Shown here in pieces: positions 1 through 8,622 of a stretch of DNA of 20,622 bases. Position numbers and translations under genes: made by a program. Every line of letters starts with the position of its first letter. The stretch's first letter is position 1. The notes beneath the pieces were generated by a model. The model searched no databases and had not been told where the DNA came from. It saw only the letters and a list, made by a program, of their open reading frames with translations. This DNA comes from Zarea fungicola (lineage: Eukaryota; Ascomycota; Sordariomycetes; Hypocreales; Cordycipitaceae), in the NCBI GenBank assembly GCA_900169235.1, contig FWCC01000289.1, forward strand, positions 1 through 20,622, in the 5' to 3' direction.

Positions 1-121
1 GGAAACTCGTGCTCAGGGACTTATTCATCGCGAAGCTGCGCAACTCACCATCCTTCAACACGCCATAAAACCGCCCAGTTACACCACACCCAAAGCTTGC
101 CAGCGATCGCAGCGAGCTGCA
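1..121 (+). promoter_or_regulatory. Partial VPS33 upstream region
   Basis: This is the sequence left of the VPS33 start codon and is cut by the window edge. It probably holds the 5' UTR and proximal promoter. No TATA box or other strong motif is visible. On the minus strand there is an ATG directly followed by GTGAGT, which could be a divergent gene's first exon, but nothing else supports that. Confidence 0.4.
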
Positions 122-2297
122 ATGGCTCCGCGACCAGAGTTCAGCACCGAGCAAGTCCGCAATAAAGCTCGCAAGGACCTACTTTACCTCCTCGAAGGCG
201 TAAGCTGGCACATGAACCCCTGCTGAGCAACTGGCCAGACCGCCAGCAAGTGAGCGGAAGCTAACGGTCTGCGCTCCAGGTCCGCGGCAAGAAAAACCTG
301 GTATTTGATCGCAGCCTAGTCGGGCCCATTGGCCTCATAGTCAAGGTTGCCAAGCTTCAAGAATACGGAGTCGACAAGTTTTTCGTTCTGGAGAACAATA
401 ATGTCGACACAAGCCAGCACAACGTGGTCTTCATCGCCCGAGGCGAATGCGCGCGACAAGCCGAGTCTATAGCGAGTATGGTCGGCCAATTGGTATACTG
501 AGGAATCTATCAACTAACTCTGCTCTGTTCAGAACAAATTAAGCGTGTCCAACGCGAAAGCCAAACGACTCACGAGTTCCATGTCTGCTGGGTCCCTCGC
601 CGTACTTTGGTCTCTGACCAGGTATTTGAGGAAGCCGGTGTACTTGGTGACGTGAATGTATCCGAAATTCCTATCTCATTCTTTCCTCTGGAGCAGGATG
701 TATTATCACTCGAACTGGACGAGGCTTTTCGGGATCTCTACCTCTACAAAGATATTACGCCCAACTTCCTACTAGCAAAGGCGCTGATGGATATACAGCA
801 TGTTCATGGCCTGTTTCCCAGAGTGATTGGAAAGGGAGACAATGCCAAAAACGTGGCTGACCTCTTGGTCCGTATGCGGCAAGAGGCACTCGCAGGCCAA
901 GGCGGTGGCGACTCTAGCAGGGCAAAACTTACGCCGAGCATGACAAATGACAGCGTCATTATCATCGACCGCGAAGTCGACTTTGTTACACCGCTCTTGA
1001 CTCAGTTAACTTATGAAGGGTTGATTGATGAATTGTTTGAAATTCAGCATAACCAAACGAAAGCAGACACGACAATTGTAGGACCTGGGGCACAGTCATC
1101 CAACACATCACAGAACCGGAAGCGAACCGTTGTTCTCGACGGGAGCGACAAGCTGTACGAGCAGCTTCGAGATTCCAACTTTGCTGTTGTCGGAAATCAG
1201 CTCAACAAGGTTGCTCGCCGACTCCAACAGGTACAGAACGACTATGAAACAAAGCACAAGACAAAGACCATATCGGAACTCAAAGATTTTGTGAGTCAAC
1301 TACCAGGATATCAACAAGAGCATCAAAGTGTTCGCCTACACACAGGTCTTGCAGAGGAAATTATACAGCATACAAAGAGTGACGAGTTCATTGGACTCCT
1401 GGAGGCTCAACAGAACCTCGCTGCTGGGGCTGACCCTTCGTCGCAATTTGATGGCATTGAAGAGCTCATTGCCAGAGGAGCGCCAATTCGCGAAACGTTG
1501 CGACTGCTTTGTGTTTACTCTTGTATATCAGGTGGCATTCGGCCCAGGGATTTTGACCAGTTCAAGCGGCTGATTTTGCAAGCCTATGGCTATCAACATA
1601 TGCTCACGCTCAACAATCTGGAAAAGCTTCAACTCTTCCTGTCCCGCTCATCACCTTTAGCTGGAATGATACCCATGGCTGCCAACGCTGGAACATCCGG
1701 GACAAAAACGAATTATACATATTTACGGAAACAGCTCCGCCTCATTGTCGACGAAGTCAAAGAAGATGACCCGAACGACATTGCATATGTTTACAGTGGC
1801 TACGCGCCTCTGTCTATTCGACTTGTACAATGTATTATACAAAAGTCATACTTACAATCCATCACTAGAGGCAACGGTGCCGCGAATGCCAACCCTGTGG
1901 CAGCGGGTGGAGGAGCTCAAGGTTGGCATGGATTTGATGAAGCTGTGAAGCATGTTCGTGGAGAAACCTTCTACGAAACTCAGAAAGGGGAGGATAAAGC
2001 CGTCAAAGCACGCGCTTTACTTTCCGGAAGCGGGAGTAAGCAGACTGTCTTTGTCGTCTTTGTCGGAGGCATCACATTCACCGAGATTGCTGCGCTGAGG
2101 TTCATTGCCAAACAAGAGGAGGGTAAGCTGTCGTTCACCGTTGCAATGTTTTAAACAAATACTAACTGATATCGGCAGGACGACGAAATATAGTAATATG
2201 TACTACTTCGATAATCAGCGGCAACAGGATGATGGACGCAGCAATTGAGAAAGAGTCGTATGTCAGGGACGAGGATGAATCAGTTGCCTCGCCTTGA
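122..2297 (+). CDS. VPS33: Vps33, Sec1/Munc18-family subunit of HOPS and CORVET
   Basis: The Sec1/Munc18-like protein of the HOPS and CORVET tethering complexes binds and proofreads SNAREs during endosome-vacuole fusion. I assign four exons: 122-199, 280-475, 533-2122 and 2179-2297. They give 660 residues, close to the usual length of this family. Introns are 80, 57 and 56 nt, with GTAAGC or GTATGG donors and CTAAC/ACTAAC branch sites. Phases agree at every junction. The start is the first ATG of a short exon encoding MAPRPEFSTEQVRNKARKDL, typical of the family N-terminus. HEFHVCWVPRRTLVSDQ follows at about residues 105-121, and the hallmark DREVDFVTPLLTQLTYEGL begins near residue 237. The last exon restores the conserved end (RRNIVICTTSIISGNRMM), which is lost if intron 3 is retained. 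No signal peptide or membrane segment is seen, as expected for a peripheral protein. The identification is firm; the exact start is slightly less so. Confidence 0.95.
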
Positions 2298-3120
2298 TTT
2301 CTTGTAACGTGTATGATAATCAAAGTAATCAAGGGAAGATGTCACCAACCGGAACCCTTCCTTTCTAGATTTCCAATATGAGATTTTAAAACTCATTCTG
2401 GCGCGGCTGTCACGGAAACACCGCGCTTACTGAGTAGAGTGTTGTAGACAATTGAGCCATGAAGTCTAACGCACCGCGCAGCCTCTGAGACGTCACCCGG
2501 CCGATGACTACTTCCTGTCACCCTGGATATCGCCTGAATAATGTTCTTCTTGTTGGGATGCTTGTTAAAGCACTGGGTAGGTTCGCTCGAAACGGCAAGA
2601 TTCTTGAGCCGCCCCACTGATCCAGGAAGGAATGATTTGACGATTCCGCTGCACGTGACATCGGCCAATAGTTTCGGCAACCTGAGGGGCTTCAGTGGTT
2701 GCAGTAATACCAGGCGTCCATCGCTATTCGTCTTTGTAAAGAAGATTCTTTTGGCAGTTGAGTGGTTCTCGCCCACTAGAGATCGGTCCGTCTGGCATCG
2801 ATGGTATAATCGCCTGTGTTGGGGGCTTATGTTCTCGTCGCATCGTACCCAACCAGGTCGTACCAAGTGAGTGACATTTAATCGACTTATATGTGAGCTG
2901 GATTTAGAAAAAGAAGTAGCTGACTTATTGCAAATCTTCAGACCCTCCCATCTGTCCTTATTTTTACGCCAGGAAAGTCTCGACCGCTCAACCGGGAGCA
3001 CTGTGGCGATCCTCATATACGAACTCACACAAGAACCTTTCCACAGGCGCCTGTTGTTATTATAGCTCAGTCCAATCGCACTACCAGAGTCATCCAGGAC
3101 TATGTCTACAGGACGCCAGA
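2298..3120 (+). promoter_or_regulatory. VPS33-LSD1 intergenic region: 3' UTR, then LSD1 promoter and leader
   Basis: These 823 bp hold the VPS33 3' end and the upstream region of LSD1. A CACGTGA E-box-like element lies at 2652-2658. A good intron candidate at 2867-2941 (donor GTGAGT, branch-like GCTGAC, acceptor TTCAG) may be a 5' UTR intron. The LSD1 reading frame stays open upstream of its ATG to 2920 but contains no in-frame ATG. A 211-codon open frame runs on the minus strand at 2393-3028; its translation resembles no family I know, and I do not call it a gene. Confidence 0.45.
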
Positions 3121-3140
3121 ATGGACGCAGATGTTCATAG
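3102..3140 (+). other. Short uORF overlapping the LSD1 start codon
   Basis: The ATG at 3102 opens a 12-codon frame that ends with TAG at 3138-3140. It overlaps the chosen LSD1 start at 3121 in a different frame. Both ATGs have A at -3, but only the LSD1 start has G at +4. If the transcript begins upstream of 3102, LSD1 would depend on leaky scanning. Transcript mapping is absent, so this is a candidate only. Confidence 0.35.
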
Positions 3141-6100
3141 CCAGTATATAGCGGGGCGCGAATCCAACGCTATACAGCGACCTCACGAAACCCGACCGAT
3201 GGGCTCATTATCCATCCCAAACGGTGTCGCTGCAGCGCAGTCCCGGAGTGACATTCAGCTCATCGATGCGAGAGGCTATGATTCAGAATCAAGCTCTCAT
3301 GATGCTATAAATGGTCTCAATTCCGCGGCCGAATCATTTGACATCCCATGGGGTAACAAAATGGATTTGGAACTTGCAAGCCCGCCTTCCATTCATTTAG
3401 CACCGAAGTGAGTAACTTTATCGCGGACTGCCCGGGAATTCACTTTGCAATGCAAGTAATGGAGAGCCTAATTATCTCACAGCCAATTCAAAATTGAGAA
3501 ATCAGAATACGAACCGCCTTTACCGTCCCTCATCAATGGCATGGCAGACTCTTTTGCCTCGGAGCTTTCTGATCTATCTTCGCACCAATCATCCTTTTCT
3601 AGTAAAGCGACAACTCCCGCTGACAATGATACCCCGAGAAAACGTATACCGGGCCTTTCGACTCCATTAGTATCTAGTCGCGGCCATGGAGGAGACTGCG
3701 ACCGCTTGGATTTTATTGTCCGACCGAAGTCGTCCATCCCTGCGGACATCCCTTCGTCACAATATGCAATCGAGTGTATTATTGCGGCAGAGAATTCTAG
3801 ATTGAATCCGTACGCGTTGCATGACGAAGAATATCTTCTGCTGCGGCACCACATTTCCTTTGCTCAAGTTACTACATACCTTAACATTCGGAACGGCATA
3901 CTACGCCTCTGGCTGCAACAGCCATTGGTTGGAATCTCCAGGGAACGAGCAGTAGGTTGTGCCAATGCCCGTTGGTTTGACGCTGCCAATCTGTGCTATG
4001 ACTGGCTGGTTCGTCGCGGATACATCAACTTCGGTTGTCTGGACCTGGAGCGTCTCATCGTAAAGCCCAAATACCGGAAGGAAATGAGGAAAAGAAGAAC
4101 CATTGCTGTAGTTGGTGCTGGTATATCGGGACTATCATGTGCCAGACAATTGGAAGGGCTGTTTAAGCAATATACACGTCGCTTTCACGAACTCGGAGAA
4201 GAATTACCCAAAGTCGTACTCATCGAAGGAAGAGGGCGAGTTGGGGGTCGCGTATACTCTCGCGAATTTAAAACCAAACCCGCATCATGTTTGCCAGGAT
4301 TTCAACACAAACGATGCACGGCAGAAATGGGCGGTATGATTATTACAGGGTTTGATCGGGGAAATCCTATCAATATTCTAGTCCGTGGCCAGCTTGGGCT
4401 AGCATATCATGCGCTCAAGGCTGAAACTACAATTTATGACAGTGATGGGAAGGCGGTAGACGCCGAGCGCGACCAACTGATTGAAAAACTGTATAACGAC
4501 TGCCTGGATCGTGTAAGCGAGCACAAGTACAAGATACCACCGACAAAAGTAATACAAGGCAACCGTGATCTCATGGAGGAAGGTAAAGACAGCCCGGCAG
4601 ACGGAAGCAAGACTATCTTTCAGAGTGAAGAAGCGGGCACCAGCCAAACGAATACACCAACCATGCTTCAGCAAAATCTTGTCGATCCTGTGGCAATGGT
4701 TCCAGTCTTTGCGGATAAGTTGACCGGACGTGTTCATATGGAACCTGGAGTACCTGCCACTTCAAAGGCTCCAGCAAAGGCTGCAGCTATGGGGTGGGTA
4801 CTGAGAAACGAGATTGATAAAAACCAAGATCTCGATTTAAGCCAAGCCGTAAACAGCTCTGGCTCAACTTTGGGGTCGGTGCTGGACGATGCCATCTCAC
4901 AGTACCAATCCATGGTTGACTTGAATGCACTGGACCACAGACTGATAAATTGGCATATTGCCAATCTAGAGTACAGCAATGCCACTAACTTGCATAATCT
5001 TAGCTTGAGTCTATGGGACATTGATGCTGGAAACGAATGGGAGGGGCATCATACAATGGTTGTAGGTGGCTACCAAAGTGTCGCTCGAGGCCTATTACAA
5101 TGCCCAAAACCTTTGGATATCACCGTAAAAGCGCCAGTGAAAAAGATCCGCTATCAAGCTGATTCATTTCACGGGCCTGCAAGTATCGAATGCGAAAATG
5201 GTGAGCTTATTGAAGCCGACTCGATTGTCTGTACCGTACCGCTTGGGGTTCTGAAACACGGCGACATTGAATTCAATCCACCCTTGCCAGACTGGAAGTC
5301 CCAAACTATCTCAAGGCTTGGATTTGGTATTCTCAACAAGGTAGTCCTCGTGTACGAGAAGGTGTTCTGGGAATCGGATAGGCACATCTTCGGCGTTTTG
5401 AAAGATGCAGCCGACCCGCGCAGCACGTTACAGAGCGAGTATCGGCGCAGTCGTGGCCGTTTCTTTCAGTGGTTCAATGTCACAAATACATCCGGTTTAC
5501 CGTGCCTGATTGCTCTGATGGCTGGCGATGCAGGCTTCGAAACAGAACATGCAAGAAATGAAGATCTGATTCGTGAAGCCACAGAAACCCTGCGCAGTGT
5601 TTTTGGCCCAGATGTGCCATATCCATTAGAGACGGTAGTAACGCGTTGGGGTTCAGACCCATTCGCTCGAGGCAGTTACTCATCAGCATCGCCAGGTATG
5701 CAGCCTCGGGACTACGACAGCATGGCCAAATCTTTAGGCAACCTCTTCTTTGCTGGCGAGCATACTATCGGCACTCACCCAGCAACAGTTCACGGTGCCT
5801 ATCTGTCAGGCTTGCGGGCCGCATCCGAGATTCTCGACCAGATTCTCGGTCCGATCGAGGTACCCACACCTCTCATTCTACCGCGCGATTCACTATTGCT
5901 ACAAAAACGAAAGGAAGCCGCCAAGGACCCTCAACAGGCCCGGATTGATGCGTACGATGCCGAGGCATGGGACTACGTGCGCTCCAAGATTGGGTCGCGG
6001 CCCGTCCAGCCGGGCAAGGTCGCAGGTAACGCATATCTCCTCTTTAGCAAGACACACTTTGAGGAAGCACGCAAGCGGTGCGAAGAGGGCCGCAAAGCTG

Positions 6101-6450
6101 GCAAGGCCAAACCAGTTGCCAACGAAGTGCGCGTAATGACTTCGCGCATGTGGAAAGAGGCATCTGAGGAAATGCGCAGACCCTACGAGATCCAGGCAGC
6201 TGAGCAAAAGCAGGCATATGCCGACGCCACGGCTAAATTCATAGTTGTGGCAGAGAAGTGGGATCTCGAGGCCATTGAGATCAGGGTTGCATACGAGAGA
6301 GACCATCCCCTTTCGGTGGAGACGGCCGACCGCAGATCTGATGGCAGCGGCGACGGCAGCAGTGGGAATCGTGTGCTACCCGCAGCAAAGACTCGTCGTG
6401 GTCGGAATGTGAGCTATGCTGAGGATAATGACAGTGACAGGGAGTTCTAA
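3121..6450 (+). CDS. lsd1: LSD1/KDM1-type FAD-dependent histone lysine demethylase with SWIRM and HMG-box domains
   Basis: This nuclear flavin amine oxidase is expected to remove mono- and dimethyl marks from histone lysines. Exons 3121-3407 and 3483-6450 flank a 75-nt intron (GTGAGT...CACAG) and give 1084 residues. A polar leader (about 1-175) precedes a SWIRM domain (about 180-295). The Rossmann motif VVGAGISGLSC lies near 305 and RGRVGGRVYS near 346. LGFGILNKVVLVYEKVFW carries K715, the counterpart of human LSD1 Lys661. Y828 and T864 match human Tyr761 and Thr810, and AGEHT (about 853-857) is the C-terminal FAD motif. An HMG box lies at about 935-1020, as in fission yeast Lsd1/Lsd2. The region where human LSD1 has its CoREST-binding tower (about 435-565 here) is low in complexity and has no obvious long coiled-coil hairpin. 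The tail is acidic. The start is the least certain part, because the frame is open further upstream and a uORF overlaps it. Confidence 0.93.
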
Positions 6451-6885
6451 GGCGCTTTTGATTGGTTGCTTTCGTTGAAGATGGGAACCATTCTTTTTTG
6501 GAGTTCAAAGATATGATATATTTTTTCTATGGTTTATAAACCTACAGTGTACGGGTTGGCGTTTGGTTGCTAATTCCACTGCTTGGGCAACTACTGGTGT
6601 CTAAAACATAAGATGAGTAGTAGCGGATCAAGTCTACAATTGAAGATTTTCCAAATCAATGGTGCATGTTGTCATTACACAGCTCCAACATAATGCTGTG
6701 AAAATATTATTCACAATTATTGCATCACATTTTCTCCTCTAGCTGGTAACAAAGCGACAAAATGATATACTAAGGAATTTATTGAGGGCTTTGATACACG
6801 GGGAACCCCCATAGCGGGCGAGACCTCTAAAGATTTGGTACAAAGGGAATCTTTTTCAAAGTTATGATTGCACCTCGGGCTGCAT
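6451..6885. other. Convergent 3' region between LSD1 and ATP3
   Basis: This 435-bp AT-rich gap holds the two 3' UTRs. Stretches such as GATATATTTTTTC near 6515 and AATATTATTCAC near 6704 could act as fungal polyadenylation signals on either strand. No gene or repeat is visible. Confidence 0.5.
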
Positions 6886-8142
6886 TTACATCTCCTCCGA
6901 AGCAATAGCACCGGTGATAATTTCAACAAGTTCGCCGGTAATGACGGCCTGTCGGGTACGGTTGTAGAGAATTTGGTACTTGCCAATCATCTCGCCGGCG
7001 TTCTTGGAAGCATTCTGTAGAAGTAAAATTTGTCAGAAAAGTTATTTAAAGAATGGCAATTACACTTGGTCCGTTGTGGTAAACTTACGTCCATGGCGTT
7101 GCGACGGGCAGACTGCTCGCAGGCGTGGCCCTCAGCCAAGGCCCAGTAGAGGGAGTTGGTAAGACTGTACTCGCGAAGGTTCTCCAGGACCGAATCATCG
7201 AGTTCGTAGGAAGAAATGTTGGCTGGTGTAAAGTTAGCATGGGTAATTCATTTCCGGTCATGTATTGAGCACAAGGACATACGGGAAGCGAGAATGGCCT
7301 CCTCGGAAAATGCCTCAATGAAGGTAGGCTCGTAAGCGGTGGCGTTGATGAACTTGTTGTAGAGGATCTTGACATCGGTGTACTCCTTGGGGAGGAGGAC
7401 AATCTGGTCGGCAATGCCCTGGGCATCGGCGAAGGTGGGCAGGTCCTTGCCAACGCCGGCAAAGGTGAGCTGGATGTCCTGGCTGCTGGTACGGGAGAGC
7501 TGAGCACGGCATTTCTCGCCGATGATGACGAGGTCGAACTTCTCGCCCTTGGCGTGGAGGGCTCGGATGAAACGGCTCAAACCAGAGTGAATACCACCGC
7601 AGAGACCCTTGTCGGAGGAGCAGACGATGATGAGAGACTTCTTCTCACCCTCTTCGAGGGCTGCAGTCTCGGCTTGCTTGAAGACCTCGTTGGACGTCTC
7701 GCCATAGACGCGTGAGTCGTTCATGGTGCGAGTAGCACGGGTAAGCTTGGTAGAGGCAACAACCTTCATGGTGCTGGTGATCTTCTGGATGTTTTTGATG
7801 GACTTGAGGCGGCTCTCAATCTCACGAAGAGTGGCATAGGTGGCTGCGGTGCTGGGTCCGGCTGGGGCAACTCTGGAGAGGTTGCGCGCGTCAGTAATCA
7901 AAGAAATAAATAATTAACAATGAAGCCTCATTTCTGCAGCGCATAATAAACGACTTAGAGCCAACATGTCTTGCGCCACTCGCCTAGTCATTGTTGCTAC
8001 GTGGTCGAGTCGTTCGGAGCTTCGCTGTCGGAGGTTTCGTTCGTCGTTTTGCCCCCAAATTCCCTGACTGAGGCAGTTCCGTAACTTACCGAGTAGAGGT
8101 GACCGCAGCGCGGATGGCAGGTCGGGCCGCTCTGGACAGCAT
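6886..8142 (-). CDS. ATP3: Mitochondrial F1Fo-ATP synthase gamma subunit
   Basis: This is the central stalk subunit that rotates inside the F1 alpha3beta3 head in the mitochondrial matrix. Four exons on the minus strand (8142-8090, 7872-7283, 7222-7089, 7014-6886) give 301 residues, the normal length. Introns of 217, 60 and 74 nt have GTAAGT, GTATGT and GTAAGT donors, and phases agree. Exon 1 encodes an Arg-rich mitochondrial leader ([18 protein letters not shown]). The mature part starts near [20 protein letters not shown], the N-terminal helix of the coiled coil. [19 protein letters not shown] is the conserved central motif. Exon 4 supplies the C-terminal helix ([19 protein letters not shown]...[18 protein letters not shown]). 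An in-frame ATG in the intron, at 7901, would give a protein with no leader and is unlikely to be the start. The gene is divergent from TOP1. Confidence 0.97.
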
Positions 8143-8190
8143 TTTTGCGAATTATGAGAAGTCGAATGAACCTTCGAGCGAGCGGTGACC

Positions 8191-8218
8191 CAATTGATCG
8201 CGCTTGTCGGATCAATTG
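8191..8218. repeat. Perfect inverted repeat CAATTGATC-N10-GATCAATTG
   Basis: Two 9-bp arms (8191-8199 and 8210-8218) flank a 10-nt spacer, 49-76 bp upstream of the ATP3 start codon. The left arm overlaps a CCAAT box. It could be an operator for a dimeric regulator or a hairpin in the ATP3 5' UTR. Function is unknown. Confidence 0.6.
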
Positions 8219-8323
8219 ACCAAGGGGAGAGGATCGTAGTTCGGATGGTTGAGGTGGATGCTACTGCAGGCTGGCTCGTTTTGCTCTTGTCGCTATTTTC
8301 CCGGCAAATTGGCGGGATTATTT

Positions 8324-8335
8324 GGTCACGTGACC
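8324..8335. promoter_or_regulatory. 12-bp palindromic E-box GGTCACGTGACC
   Basis: This perfect 12-bp palindrome is centred on CACGTG, the core recognised by fungal bHLH factors such as Cbf1/CPF1. It lies about 182 bp upstream of ATP3 and 288 bp upstream of TOP1, so it could serve either. Binding is inferred from the core motif alone. Confidence 0.5.
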
Positions 8336-8622
8336 GCCCAGTTCGGCCAGGCGCGCTGGCCAAGTGCAGCTGGTTCGAGGCACGATCTCACTCGATCCCA
8401 GGCTTCACCAAAACCTAATCCTTACACTCTTCACCATTCCTGTCAAAGGTGGCCTATTTTAATTCCCTCTTCACCTGTAGTAGGCGTGGAGGGGTCAGTC
8501 TCCACCGTTTTCTTCCCTCTTTTCCCTCTTCTCGCAACGGAATCGCTCCCAAGCTTCTCTTCCGGCTGTCTTCTACGCTAGCCTACACATTTATTACCTA
8601 CTCATCAGGCGCGATCAGCATA

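Larger units (their letters stand above)
8143..8622. promoter_or_regulatory. Shared divergent promoter of ATP3 and TOP1
   Basis: The 480 bp between the two start codons must hold both promoters and 5' UTRs. The ATP3-proximal part has CCAAT (8190-8194) within a perfect inverted repeat. The middle has a CACGTG palindrome (8324-8335), with TTGGCGGGAT just to its left. The TOP1-proximal part (about 8420-8580) is rich in pyrimidines on the + strand, as is common near fungal transcription starts. No TATA box is evident for either gene. Confidence 0.7.

Noticed and set aside
7248..7901. Continuous 217-codon frame as the whole gamma subunit
   Set aside because: Its ATG lies in intron 1 and its end lies in intron 2. 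Splicing restores both the mitochondrial leader and the conserved C-terminal helix.
8372..8382. GGTTCGAGGCA resembling a tRNA B box
   Set aside because: The last base departs from the GGTTCGANNCC consensus, and no A box or cloverleaf arms are found around it.
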